From: Limanda limanda
Lineage: Eukaryota > Chordata > Actinopteri > Pleuronectiformes > Pleuronectidae
Direction of reading: 5' to 3'
NCBI RefSeq assembly: GCF_963576545.1
Contig: NC_083648.1
Span: 26,491,373 to 26,555,372 of the forward strand
DNA length: 64,000 nucleotides
Shown piece by piece: positions 47,601 through 53,223 of this stretch. How positions within the stretch are numbered: the stretch's first letter is position 1; every line of letters starts with the position of its first letter. The translations under genes and the position numbers were made by a program. A model generated the notes under the pieces. That model ran no database searches, was not told the DNA's origin, and was given only the letters and a program-made list of their open reading frames with translations.

Positions 47601-48237
47601 TAAACGTACGGATGGTGTCTGCCTCCTGAAAGTGGGAGATGATTCCAAAGGAAAGAAGCTTGATAGCTGAAAGCTCTGGCTCCTACTCTACTTTGAGAGA
47701 CTTTAGGGACGACAAGTAAGCCTGAATTCTGGGAGCGCAGTGCTCTAGTGGGTTGATATGGTACTATCAGCTCTTTTCTTTCCTAAATATTCTTCTTTCC
47801 TAAATATTACTGATACATGTTTTCCTCTTATGCTTCGGTTGGATGTCTCAGCCTTTGTTTTAACAAGTCACACATTCTACACCTGCTCTGATTTGACCGA
47901 ATATTAGTTGTTTTTCATCTGGTTTACACAAAGCTGTTTAAAAGCACTAACCTGTGCTTCTCTTCTTGTCTCCTCTTCATTTATCATCACCCTGCTGTCC
48001 TGCTCTTCTTCCTCCCCTCCATATATCTTCATGTGACATTGGACCTCAATCTCAACCATTGATTCTCCCCAATTCTGTCCATCTTTTCCTTCATTCATCC
48101 CTGCTTTCTCTCGATCCATCCATTTATCGGGCCAACCAGGTGATGACTTGGAGAGGAATGATGGTAGTGCAGAAAAACCTTTCCTCATGTCTCCAGAGCT
48201 GCACAGAATCCTGGGAAAACCCAGTCCGCTTTGCTGA
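8486..48237 (+). CDS. slc44a5: Choline transporter-like protein 5-like (21 coding exons; first exon not found)
   Basis: SLC44/CTL proteins are about ten-pass plasma-membrane proteins that carry choline. Coding exons: 8486-8534, 12168-12241, 34142-34226, 38665-38749, 38981-39109, 39445-39505, 39759-39882, 40838-40921, 41351-41463, 41643-41774, 42707-42806, 42913-43005, 43173-43260, 43924-44192, 44330-44424, 44710-44813, 44918-44991, 45651-45721, 46545-46633, 46987-47071, 48140-48237 (TGA). All have GT/AG borders and phases fit throughout, giving about 700 residues without a stop. Landmarks: [17 protein letters not shown] with TM1, [139 protein letters not shown] and FLQRC favour SLC44A5 over A2 or A4. 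Intron 12242-34141 is swollen to 22 kb by transposons. The last junction gives CFC where the family usually has CFL. Confidence 0.93.
8535..9869. other. Intron sequence with no recognised feature
   Basis: Part of the slc44a5 intron 8535-12167. I see no exon, RNA gene or repeat terminus that I can support. The AT content is ordinary. Confidence 0.5.
9870..11765 (+). mobile_element. L2-like LINE tail split by a Tc1 element
   Basis: [18 protein letters not shown] at about 9918-9970 and a decayed [24 protein letters not shown] stretch at about 11600-11670 are the two halves of an L2-like C-terminal region. They are separated exactly by the Tc1 element at 9972-11539. The 3' tail GGCGCTATAAAAATGTAAGT followed by TTATTAT repeats (about 11754-11800) is typical of LINE-derived ends. 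Confidence 0.65.
9972..11539 (+). mobile_element. Tc1-like transposon, full length but decayed
   Basis: Terminal inverted repeats begin CAGTGCCTTGCACAAGTATT on the left; the right end has the complement (AATACTTATGCAAGGCACT). The element is flanked by TA dinucleotides (9970-9971 and 11540-11541). The transposase starts at 10361 ([19 protein letters not shown]). The catalytic blocks are readable: [11 protein letters not shown] (about 10792), [10 protein letters not shown] (about 11064) and LNPIENLWQ (about 11164), a DD34E arrangement. Several stops and a frameshift near 10930 abolish function. Confidence 0.9.
11801..12167. other. Intron sequence with no recognised feature
   Basis: Lies between the LINE tail and the slc44a5 exon at 12168. 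A CA microsatellite just after that exon (12250-12285) causes spurious open frames. Nothing else is recognised. Confidence 0.5.
12534..13611 (+). mobile_element. Tc1-like transposon with internal deletion
   Basis: The left end reads CACTACCATTCAAAAGTTTG and the right end is its complement (CAAACTTTTGAACGGTAGTG). TA dinucleotides flank both ends. Transposase starts at 12947 ([18 protein letters not shown], then a stop) with a readable helix-turn-helix ([20 protein letters not shown]). The sequence then jumps to the C-terminal [12 protein letters not shown] block at about 13245, so the first two catalytic aspartates are deleted. It ends at about 13452 with FYESKV. Confidence 0.88.
13638..14695. 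mobile_element. Non-autonomous hAT-like element
   Basis: It starts TAGGGCGTTTTTTATCG and ends ACGTTCCAACCCTA. This is the TAGGG...CCCTA form of a common fish hAT MITE whose interior has AACGATTATC-type motifs. The flanking 8-bp target duplication is unclear. It sits between 16-bp inverted copies of a TATTCAATAACTTCAC-like motif at about 13615-13630 and 14762-14777. No transposase is visible. Confidence 0.5.
16260..16400. repeat. DIRS left inverted terminal repeat
   Basis: Reverse complement of 22348-22488, from ACCGTCACCACGGTCTTAAC through to GCGGCCGCCTCCTCC. It contains CACGTGA and a short GC-rich segment that may act as promoter, although no TATA box is obvious. Confidence 0.9.
16781..17432 (+). 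repeat. 330-bp direct repeat in the DIRS leader
   Basis: Bases 16781-17110 are repeated at 17111-17432, each unit starting TAACTCGCTGTCCGCAGGGA. Only a handful of substitutions separate them. The duplication lies between the left ITR and the gag-like ORF, in the untranslated leader. Confidence 0.9.
17614..19227 (+). CDS. DIRS gag-like ORF1 protein
   Basis: The open frame runs uninterrupted to the stop at 19225-19227. The frame is open from 17515, but I prefer the ATG at 17614 because it gives [19 protein letters not shown] followed by [10 protein letters not shown]. This small cysteine/histidine cluster is typical of the start of vertebrate DIRS ORF1. The middle is rich in S, P and R. The C-terminus is basic ([20 protein letters not shown]) and probably binds RNA. 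The 3' end overlaps the RT frame by about 150 bp. The protein is presumed structural, by position and family only. Confidence 0.8.
   Translation: MSSHLCHYCRGIMDPRDGHRECPTCLGMAHLMDDIENPCVAAVELPVEERVKRARWVEQSVRAGAVQPLPAKLNERGHTSRKAPRKRGHEHTPVRRRDSSETQAPKPSQNPAGQHDDTQLQILAAIRGLSDRLGRVEAQYPATTARASRHGHSSPDRLPSYQEENVVHPDILSLYAQNSLFESDGQSEGAAGLKQPKSTQCEGASNLSNMGESEHSPMDVISRVSSAAKIVGLNVPTEAPAPMDGIWAGITQTQQSVTVPVAGDYLHMLRKAWNIPSGAPQFNAGCRRLTKNQYAPETGMGDMPPVEREMAALTSLGPERVTTNPRCPLKECDKSDRLVSRTYNAATRAARSGNALAILLAALRRTANPEDQDTMSLIDSALVTHSQLTRDIGAAMSSAMVARRQIWLAQTTLPENIRKELTNMPVVPAHVFHPDSQGVLDKAEQSRRTRESVQRTFRGAASTRYKLRGSQPPHRSSSWARKEPWVNDRRQATGFTASGDSKQPSQSRRGFYPRFSTRGAPQKRRPPRGQGPRGGTA
19073..20827 (+). 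CDS. DIRS reverse transcriptase / RNase H
   Basis: The frame encodes [15 protein letters not shown] (about 19640-19680), [24 protein letters not shown] sequence (about 19708), and the catalytic YLDDWLI (about 19841). RNase H follows: [13 protein letters not shown] (about 20339), the [12 protein letters not shown] glutamate (about 20432) and the [12 protein letters not shown] aspartate (about 20510). The true start is uncertain. The region before about 19300 overlaps the gag-like ORF, so translation may use frameshifting or an internal ATG. A TGA at 20825-20827 ends the frame, yet the next bases to 21139 continue the conserved DIRS sequence ([19 protein letters not shown]), so the ORF looks truncated by one nonsense change. 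Confidence 0.88.
   Translation: MTGDRLQDSQPLVTPNSLHKVDVGSIPVFRLEVLPRRGAPPEVKDLGAVQPRGGGTPAELHSRLCLDSWEETVSDPWVLATVSKGYRIQFRRRPPPYSRIRMTIVTDPVQAQILTQEILTLLQKDAIMKVDPDEQLTGFYSTYFLMPKKDGGIRPILDLRRLNAFIKVLPFKMLTTGQILESIERGEWFTSIDLEDAYFHVPICPNHRPFLRFAFQGQAYQFKVLPFGLSLSPRVFTRVVGAALSPLQLSGVKILPYLDDWLICAPSLGQVVEDTQRVLSHVRSLGFKVNVTKSNLEPRQQVIFLGLCLNSLTMSASLTSQRVRKILVFRKRFRLGRQLQFISFQRMLGMISAAAAVVPLGLLRARPIQRWLNAFKLNPKLDRHVKLRVTRTCLQALRPWADWVLLLQGVPLGNIPSRRTVVTTDASLTGWGAVWEGRMVRGPWIPPWGGEHINVLELRAVHLALKALLSSIQGRHVLIRTDSTSTVYHINHQGGTRSLRCLQVAQKLLFWAFQHLASLKAIFIPGIVNRAADLLSRTGPLPGEWRLHPEVVSLLWSRFGTAQADLFASAETTHFRMWFSLENQ
20828..21139 (+). pseudogene. C-terminal tail of the DIRS RT ORF beyond an in-frame TGA
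   Basis: Same frame as the RT. It reads [19 protein letters not shown], then [15 protein letters not shown] and [10 protein letters not shown], the conserved segment normally joined to RNase H in fish DIRS ORFs. It ends at a stop at 21137-21139, where the recombinase frame takes over. Confidence 0.75.
21085..22218 (+). CDS. DIRS tyrosine recombinase
   Basis: Start estimated; the frame is open from 19264, fully overlapping the RT. The conserved protein begins near [18 protein letters not shown]. An N-terminal SAM-like DNA-binding segment ([20 protein letters not shown], about 21170-21230) precedes the catalytic domain. Active-site residues are visible: R in [12 protein letters not shown] (about 21571-21606), H and R in [11 protein letters not shown] (about 21979-22011), and the nucleophilic Y in FSRFYRVNV (about 22080-22105). 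No stop interrupts the domain, so the recombinase looks intact. It would insert the circular DNA copy into target DNA. Confidence 0.88.
   Translation, partial: RHPAALGLAPSQYLSQRLDEAVLRTIDNARAPSTRANYGHKWSVFSTWCRNRQENPAACPIELILRFLQSLLDSNRAPSTIKVYTAAISFFHETVGDVTVGRHPLVSQFIKGAHRLRPSRAPRAPSWQLPLVLRSLMQSPFEPIGQSSLKSLSYKTAFLLAICSAKRVSELHALSISDDCLRWRAGDSGVSLWPNPSFLPKVINHQTVNQVIEISTFQPDPALLQEEADLPMLCPVRALKAYIARTKSLRGSYSQLFVCFGGKKVGHPVSKQCLSHWIVNTIAEAYSGQNIPVPDSLVAHSTRSMATSWAALKGVPLSEICAAATWSAPCTFSRFYRVNVASPTPLASAVLLSAAGRGCEAIESSVLRDPDDTSHPC
22212..22307. repeat. DIRS internal complementary region
   Basis: The first part (22212-22255) is the reverse complement of 16238-16281, the outer part of the left end. 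The second part (22255-22307) is the reverse complement of 22479-22531, the outer part of the right end. This is the arrangement by which DIRS elements regenerate their ends through a circular intermediate. It starts within a few bases of the recombinase stop codon. Confidence 0.92.
22348..22488. repeat. DIRS right inverted terminal repeat
   Basis: Reverse complement of 16260-16400. It continues into a unique 3' extension (CATCGGTCGGTCTCATAGAT and following) that is copied in the internal complementary region. Confidence 0.9.
22842..23085. other. Intron sequence with no recognised feature
   Basis: AT-rich spacer between the hAT shell and the next Tc1 element. Confidence 0.5.
23086..24291 (+). 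mobile_element. Tc1-like transposon, decayed
   Basis: The ends are inverted: TGCAATACATTCCAAAATAA on the left against TTTTTTTGAAATATGTTGCA on the right. The transposase frame opens at 23281 with [20 protein letters not shown] and a helix-turn-helix ([16 protein letters not shown]). Catalytic-domain remnants are [20 protein letters not shown] (about 23696), [16 protein letters not shown] (about 23947, where the usual QQDNDPKH has lost its D) and a frameshifted tail. It is dead. Confidence 0.82.
24540..24760 (+). pseudogene. RecQ-like helicase N-terminal fragment, frameshifted at the P-loop
   Basis: The frame reads PLES, then [23 protein letters not shown] sequence in the overlapping ORF and [20 protein letters not shown] (about 24608-24667). 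This resembles the Q-motif region of RecQ-type DNA helicases. The next bases encode a P-loop in another frame (PTGFRKS, then a stop, then IYQLAP). A one-base change has therefore broken the ATP-binding site, and the usual GKS is RKS. The short relative at 35410-35964 keeps a start codon (ATGCCTGCCGCTGGAG on the minus strand near 35752) and a possible splice donor, suggesting the parent element encoded this protein. Identification is by motif recall. Confidence 0.55.
24765..24850 (+). pseudogene. MADF-like domain fragment
   Basis: The frame reads [20 protein letters not shown] and ends at a plausible splice donor (AGCAACAAGTAAGTG). The [11 protein letters not shown] block also occurs, on the minus strand, in the MITE at 39912-40771. 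MADF/Myb-SANT-like domains bind DNA and often accompany Harbinger transposases. Only about 28 residues remain. Confidence 0.45.
24890..25012 (-). pseudogene. Histone H3 fragment, C-terminal part
   Basis: Read on the minus strand it encodes [20 protein letters not shown], then [15 protein letters not shown] and EE. This is histone H3 from about residue 47 to 97 with residues 66-82 missing exactly between IRKL and RFQSS. The partner N-terminal part is at 27412-27523, about 2.4 kb away on the far side of the foldback. Canonical H3 genes are intronless, so this is an interrupted pseudogene, not an exon pair. Confidence 0.9.
25013..27411. repeat. Foldback element with arms of about 1 kb, inserted into histone H3
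   Basis: The left arm (about 25013-26065) is the inverse of the right arm (about 26525-27411), with a loop of roughly 450 bp. Matching blocks include GGCGGCCAGATCAACTGGC near both outer ends, GTGATGCTGACACGGACACA (right) against its complement (left), and ACAATGTGGTGTGGTGATAC (left) against its complement (right). The left arm has about 120-190 bp near 25590-25790 that the right arm lacks. The outermost bases GGTGTTCCA/TGGAACACC abut the two H3 parts. No transposase-like frame is seen. Confidence 0.85.
27412..27523 (-). pseudogene. Histone H3 fragment, N-terminal part
   Basis: On the minus strand it reads [19 protein letters not shown], then after a one-base frameshift [17 protein letters not shown]. 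This is histone H3 residues about 10-46 with several substitutions (P16L, A21E, K23R, K27E). The first nine residues are absent. A partial duplicate of the PGTV region at the junction with the foldback suggests a target duplication, but I cannot define its exact length. Confidence 0.88.
27798..28659. other. Unclassified intronic sequence
   Basis: GC-richer than its surroundings at 28150-28330, with AT repeats at 28500-28550. No frame, RNA gene or repeat end that I can name. Confidence 0.4.
28668..29603 (-). pseudogene. Minus-strand spliced exon cluster with polyA signal, product unknown
   Basis: Three exon-like blocks with GT/AG borders: 29603-29522 ([23 protein letters not shown]), 29096-29003 ([20 protein letters not shown]) and 28911-28703 ([20 protein letters not shown] and onward, ending QRNISSLI and a stop). 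AATAAA follows at 28673-28668. The upstream region to about 29760 is CpG-rich, like a promoter. As spliced, the blocks do not stay in frame: TGA codons arise at the start of exons two and three. So this is either a pseudogene, a wrong exon model, or short separate ORFs. I do not recognise the protein. It lies inside the slc44a5 intron on the opposite strand. Confidence 0.35.
30125..30362 (+). other. Short ORF with polyA signals, probably transposon-derived
   Basis: A 67-codon frame reads [20 protein letters not shown] and ends [13 protein letters not shown], followed within 40 bp by AATAAA signals (30344-30360). The pattern of a C-terminal VTVIMPL just before a polyA signal recurs in fish transposon-borne genes of unknown function. 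No start or upstream exon is recognised. Confidence 0.25.
30363..31385. other. Intron sequence with no recognised feature
   Basis: Several short open frames on both strands lack any family resemblance. No repeat end was recognised until 31386. Confidence 0.4.
31386..31421. repeat. Isolated Tc1/mariner-type terminal repeat
   Basis: CACGTCCCAACTTTTTCTGA followed by TTTGGGGTTGTA matches the right end of a very common fish Tc1/mariner repeat. A matching left end was not found, so this is a truncated remnant. Confidence 0.5.
31422..34141. other. Intron sequence with microsatellite
   Basis: The end of the 22-kb slc44a5 intron. It contains a LINE-like tail near 32095-32160, a pure TC microsatellite at 32718-32786 and GT/CA-rich tracts at 33330-33350 and 33420-33450. 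Long open frames over the TC run are artefacts of the repeat. No exon was recognised. Confidence 0.6.
32718..32786. repeat. (TC)n microsatellite
   Basis: An uninterrupted TC dinucleotide run of about 33 units. Confidence 0.97.
35410..35964 (-). mobile_element. 555-bp relative of the 24342-27788 element
   Basis: Flanked by GTGAACATG at 35401-35409 and 35965-35973, a perfect 9-bp target duplication. It ends TAGCCTG...CAGGCTA like the composite element, in the opposite orientation. The subterminal hairpin is present (35424-35438 with 35443-35456). On the minus strand, about 35752 encodes [18 protein letters not shown], equivalent to the helicase start of the larger element, followed by a GTAAGT donor-like site. 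It lacks the H3, MADF and foldback parts. Confidence 0.85.
35974..37463. other. Intron sequence with no recognised feature
   Basis: Part of the slc44a5 intron 34227-38664. I found no exon or repeat terminus. Open frames are short and unremarkable. Confidence 0.5.
37464..37840 (+). repeat. TTAA-type MITE fragment
   Basis: It begins TTAAAGGGATTGTTCACC, the recognisable left end of a fish repeat that uses TTAA targets (piggyBac/Kolobok type). The interior includes a segment and its near-complement (CACTTGGATGACACCAC near 37810 and GGTGTCATCCAAGTGTC near 37688). A right end was not found. Confidence 0.5.
39912..40771. mobile_element. 860-bp MITE with long TIRs and a MADF-like remnant
   Basis: The left end GCCGGGTTTACACCGGGCGC and the right end (its complement) form a TIR of about 34 bp with one mismatch. 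On the minus strand near 40125-40320 an exon-like frame reads [15 protein letters not shown], then [18 protein letters not shown], a MADF/Myb-SANT-like domain, suggesting a Harbinger-type parent. I see no matching target duplication. It sits in an slc44a5 intron 29 bp past the exon ending at 39882. Confidence 0.75.
41573..41636. repeat. (GT)n microsatellite
   Basis: A GT-rich tract directly upstream of the exon at 41643, in the polypyrimidine position. Its GT units interrupted by GC may weaken that acceptor. Confidence 0.9.
41806..41969 (+). mobile_element. tRNA-derived SINE fragment
   Basis: A degenerate polymerase III box A (TAGCTCACCTGGTAGAGC) and box B (GGCTGTTCGAGTC) lie about 40 bp apart. 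A CT-rich stretch and an A-rich end (AAATACATAAAAAAAC) follow. This is a SINE head, not a tRNA gene, as the acceptor stem cannot be formed. Confidence 0.7.
45749..46462. mobile_element. hAT (Charlie-like) MITE, 714 bp
   Basis: The ends are CAGGGGTTCCCAAAGTGGGG and its inverse (AAAGTTTGGGAACCCCTG). Both flanks are GTCTATGG (45741-45748 and 46463-46470), a perfect 8-bp target duplication. The interior has the GGGGGTCGCGA motif and an AC/GC-rich tract near 46320. It lies within an slc44a5 intron. Confidence 0.92.
47490..47790 (-). mobile_element. LINE-like fragment, minus strand
   Basis: On the minus strand the 47640-47760 segment encodes a [15 protein letters not shown] stretch also seen at 7993-8030, joined to another common fish repeat (CTATAGCAGCATAACTAAG, about 47509). 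It is inside the last slc44a5 intron. Confidence 0.55.
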
Positions 48238-51105
48238 TATACTTTCATCTATATCCACTCCATCAGCAGCCAGTCTGCTCAGCTTTGGTTGGCTGGTCCC
48301 TACATATGTAAATACACAGGGCGGATATTTCATGAGATGTAAAGTAGCAACATGTAGGGAACAATAGGGACCCAATAGTAAAACCAGTGTCTGAAGAATT
48401 TTTAAAACCTAATCAATACTAAAAAAATATCATAACGGCGAGATGCTTTTTTTTTGCAGGCAGCTGCTTGCGTTTTATCTCTACTTGAGGCTTCTGAAGG
48501 GTCTCTGCTGTACCACTAAAATGAATACATTTTATGACATTGTGCCATTATTGGTCTGATAGGGTTCTTCTTTGGAATATTTTTACCTTAAATGAGAAGG
48601 TTTTTTGTATTAAGACTCAGTGTGTGGGTGTTTGAAGAATTCTTACCTTCATGTGCTATGAATGAATGTTTTTAACTGTTTTGTAAATCTAAAGTGTGTG
48701 AAAATCTGTTTAGATGGAAAAGAGTGTGGTCTGTACAAATAGTTTCATTTGACATCAAATTCCAGGGCTCAAAAGGATTTGTCCTTTGAGTATTTCCATG
48801 CCCATCTGCACTGAAGACAAACATACTGTAAATGCAGTTCTGTTTCCAAACAACAACCACACACTCACAAAGTATATATTATTCATTTTTATTCCGCAAT
48901 ATTTTGGTATAAATGAGAAACCAAGAAAAGTCATATGTTGATTTTTAATTGTCCACATTGCACAGCAAAAGGAATAAGACGAAAATAATATTCAGTTTTC
49001 CTCACTATGGGTCAAGATGTTTTTTTTCTTCTATGTAAACCAAGGTTAATGTACTGAGTTTCTCATTATATATACTCCCTGTTTATTTTACTTTAATTAA
49101 TGTATGATACAAAAAGCAACCACTGACCAAAAAAGTATTTGAAGCTCAAGAATGTAGTGTAATGTAAGGGGTGGGGTGGGGTAGTAATGGAAATAGCACC
49201 TACACATGGTCCATAAAATAATAATTATTAAAAATAATTATTATTAAACCTGTTGCAAATACAATGACCAATTTGGCTATGGCACATTGATTTATCCACT
49301 TTGTAGGCCTATTGTCATAGCCAAGGAGGAAATGGCTATTAAAAGTAATAATTGGTCATGTTTTTAGACTAAGGAATTTGGTAACAAGGGGGACATCTGC
49401 TGGTAACCTTTGTCCATTTAATCACTAGTCGGGAAGGAGGACACGATTGCTCTCATGAGTATTTAACCAACGATCATTAAAATGTTAACTTGCATAGCCC
49501 ATTTTCACAAATCACTATTTGCTTTAGAGATCTTAACAAGGTGCGCACTCTGCAGACATCACATACATTGATTTAGGGCAGGGGGATTTTTGCTTTCTAG
49601 TTGGATATTATCATGCTGTGATAAAGCCCAGGTGCCTATTCCTGGTTCCTGGTGTGAGTGAATTGAACCTCGGCGAGACAAAGAGACATATCTGCAAAAA
49701 AATAAGAATAATAGCTGCTGGAGTTGGTTGTGTTATCGGCCTCATCATTGCCACTGTCACTGTAAACAAATAATGGCAGGACTTCCGTTCAGGATTTTCA
49801 TATTAAAATTAAGCTTCACATTGCCGCCCACAATAATTAAGTCAATTAAACATTATGAATGTTGTTAAATAAAGGAGTCTATAAAAGTTTGAATTTTTGT
49901 TTGGCTGTTCCTTAATTTAATAGTTTAATAAGATCAATCAGTTTCCTTTTTTCAAATTTTTTAATTGAAAAAAATGACTTCCATCGTAACTGACATATAA
50001 AAGTTTAAAATTGGAGATGCTTAATTTTGCATAGAGTGTAGTATGAGCAGGTCAAATTAACACATTTGTCTGTTTTTGGGTGACATAAAAATGCACCCAC
50101 AGTGTTGTGGTCCTGAGTTTGAGAACCATAGGTAGAGCAGTTTTATAGGCATCTTAAGTGGGTTTCTTGTAATTATGTGAGTTAACACAATTTATCCTAA
50201 CCCAGTTACACTGTAACATTTCAAATGTCGGCTAAGTCACTTGTTGACATAATTTGCATTGTTTCTGCCGCTGAAAATTAGGAGATAAGTACCAGACATG
50301 CATGTTTTAGCCATAGTGAAAATGCACAAATATGGTTTTGTTAATTTTTTTGTCAGATGGTTCATAAATTCGGTCCGAACTGAAATATCTCAACAACCAT
50401 TTGATGATTGCCATGAAATTTAAACAGACATTCTTGCTCCATAGAAAATTAATCTTCCAGACTGAGGTGTTTTCTCAACTGTTCTTCTGGCACCACCTTG
50501 AGGTTCACATTCTTGGTCTAAAAGGAAATGTCAGCGATTGCATTGATCACCAATAACTTTACTACAGATACCTGTGTTGCACAAAGGATGATTTCTGATG
50601 ATTTTGTAGAATCCCTGACTGTCCCTAACTTTTCACTTATCCTGTAAATATCTCAGTCTCTACCTGATGGATTTAGACACAATTCTGTACAGATATTGAT
50701 GAGTTTGATTGCCAAGAAATCATCAGGTCAAACTTTGAGTTTCACCAATTCTTTGATTTAAATGAAATGGCTACCCACATTGAGTCTGGTTCTCGAGATT
50801 TCGTCCAGTTAATGAGGGAGTTTTTCTCTCACCAAACTTGCTCATTGTGGGAACTGTTGGGTTTCTTTATAATTTTTAAGGTCTCGACCTTACTATGTAA
50901 TGTGCCTTGAGACAATGTATGATGATTTGGCGCTATACAAATAACATTGAATTGAATTGATTTTTGCTCAAAGCACTGTTGTGCATATTATTAGTGCAGC
51001 ACACTGAGTTGCTTGCATAGCAGGGCTATTAAGAGCTTTTATAACATGCATTTAATGGCTTTGTGATCAGTAAATGTCAGTGGTATATGATCCTGTCCTT
51101 TTCAG
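48238..51105. other. Intergenic region after slc44a5
   Basis: The start should be the slc44a5 3' UTR; no single polyA site stands out. A LINE-like tail ending GGCGCTATACAAATAACATT lies at about 50780-50960. No upstream rab36 exon was recognised, though the first exon of that gene should lie here. Confidence 0.5.
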
Positions 51106-53223
51106 TGCTACACACCTGAGGCCTCTCTGCAGCTGAAAAAAGACTGGGACATTAAGGCTAAAGTAACCTGTAAAGACAGAGCTGCCTGGTATCAGCTGTG
51201 AGTCTACTGTTTTGGTTTGATGCATCATTCTTACTTTTTCTCAAACACTGAAAGAAATGTCAAAAGTGGTGGTTGTTGGAGACCTCAATATATAAATATA
51301 TATATATGACTTGGTTTTGATGCTTTCAGGTTTTGCAAAAATGTATTTGACAGAGACTACAAGGTCACTATAGGAGTAGACTTTGAAATTGAGAGGTTTG
51401 AAATATCTGGAATACCTGTCTGACTTCAGATGAAAGTAGTTTGAAATTTATTTTTATAGTGTATGTAACTTTAGAGTGCTCTTTGTTTTCTCGACATCTG
51501 TGTTTAACGTTTATAAAATATTTTAAAGCTGGGATACCGCTGGACAGAAAAAATGTTGTATGTCTGATAAACTAATAATTCTGAAATGCATTGTTAATCT
51601 TTTTCAGTCATTATCACAGTCTTTGACATGGCAGACATTAAATCCCTTGATCACACACGGTAAGTATGATTGTAGCTTTATCTCTGGGATTGTTCTACTA
51701 GGGTCTATAACCTAATACACTAGGGGGCGGATGTGGCTGAGGGGTAGAGCGGTGGTCCTCCAACCTGAAGGTCGGTAATTCGATCCCCAGTCTTTCCCAT
51801 CTGCATGCCGAAGAGTCCTTGGGCAAGATGCTGAACCCTGATTTGGCCTTCATAGAACAACAAAAGTGCTGCTATTAGATGCCCTGTATGAATGAATGGG
51901 TGAATGTAAAACTGTACTGTAAAGCGCTTTGAGTGGTCATCAAGACTAGAAAAGCGCTATATAAATAAAAACCATTTACCAAAACCATTTACTATAACTC
52001 ATTTTAAGTTGCTACAGATTAGTTGACAACTTGAGTATAAAATTGGCCACCAGAAGTGATCAACCTAGTAAACATTTGGACAGGTACAGATTGTCGTCCT
52101 TTAGGTTCTGAGCTGTAGCACATTCAGTTAGAAATATCTTAATGAATATTAGTTAATGTTCCGAAACCTCCATGTCTCATCTTTTTATTTGAATGGCTGA
52201 GACTTTATTTAATTTCACATTGAATCTGATGTATGTCTTGGTTCAATGTATCCACGTGTCCTTTTCCACAATAAAGATAATGTAAATATCCAGTTTCAAT
52301 TCCTTGTATAGATCAAGAGGCTGATAATCAGGCAAATGTTACATTTCACTTAATTCAACCATCAGTCATTAAAACTGCTGAACAAACTGGAAAGAATCAA
52401 AAGGTGTCCGTAGCTTGTCAAAACATTTTGCACAGTTTTTGTTGATCACTGTCTGCAGTATAGTTGATTAAAAAAAATAGCAACTCATGTTGTTGATGTA
52501 TCTGTAGGAAACTCATACAAATAGCAAAACTGAGTAACATCAACAGCAAGAGCTAGTTTCACTGTAAGATAATGTTAAGTTGTTTTTTAGCCAATAGTTA
52601 CAGGAGGCCATTGGAGAAAATGAGCCCAACTCATGTTTTATCTTCTTGGTTGGCCCTAAGAATGACCTGCTGGTAAATATTTTTATTTTATTTCTATTAC
52701 ATTTAAATTTTGCCCATTCTACATTTTTTCTTTCTAGTACACACCTCTCTCTCTTTCTTCAGCCCCTAGAAGAAAGAGAGAGAACAGAGAAAGATGCCAT
52801 TAGACCAGCAACAGAAATGAATGTAGAGTTTTGGGCTGTTTCGGCTAAAACAGGTAAAACCAGCTGACACTTGTAAATTGTTGGAGTATCATACATTAAA
52901 GTGCATCCAAGAACAGCAGAAAGCCGCTGTAAGAACCTATACCCTTTTCTGATACTCAGGGGAGAACGTGCAGGGTTTTTTCTTCAGGGTGGCAGCTTTG
53001 TCTCTTGAGAAGTGCATATTGAAGGACATGGAAACTGGGATCCCTGCTAGCATCGGACGAGGAGACAGTATCAGTAAGTCATGACTCTTAACTCCCAACA
53101 AGAAGAGATGAAAATTATAATGGCTGTCTTGAGGGTATATCAATAAAAAAATGTTTGTGTTTTGACACAAACAATTCAGATTATGCCAATCTGGATGAAG
53201 CCACATCCCAATACCTAAAATAG
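51106..53223 (+). pseudogene. rab36: rab36 (Rab GTPase) pseudogene
   Basis: RAB36 is a Golgi/endosome GTPase. Exon-like blocks in order: 51106-51197 (CYTPEASLQLKKDWD), 51257-51286 (SKVVVVGDL), 51330-51429 (FCKNVFDRDYKVTIGVDFEI), 51530-51547 (WDTAGQ), 51608-51659 (VIITVFDMADIKSLDHTR), 52591-52672 (EAIGENEPNSCFIFLVG), 52763-52853 (NVEFWAVSAKTG), 52960-53073 (GENVQGFFFRVAALSLEKCI) and 53180-53223 (YANLDEATSQYLK, stop). It is broken. The P-loop after GDL is replaced by a TATA-rich run with a stop. TGA follows GIPV at 51424. The WDTAGQ exon lacks usable splice sites and its tail. A tryptophan codon is TAG near 52595. The NKxD-type motif is PKND, and no C-terminal prenylation cysteines are seen. 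A SINE sits at 51722. Distinguishing RAB36 from RAB34 is by recall of the FPKxYTPEA/ISGIP region. Confidence 0.85.
51722..51978 (+). mobile_element. tRNA-derived SINE in the rab36 pseudogene
   Basis: It has box A (TGGCTGAGGGGTAGAGCGG) and box B (GGTCGGTAATTCGATCCC), then a body ending AAAAGCGCTATATAAATAAA. The 3' part is the LINE-related tail found in many fish SINEs. It lies between exons at 51659 and 52591. Confidence 0.88.

Noticed and set aside
51722..51800. Possible tRNA gene
   Set aside because: The box A and box B arrangement is followed by a SINE body and LINE-like tail.
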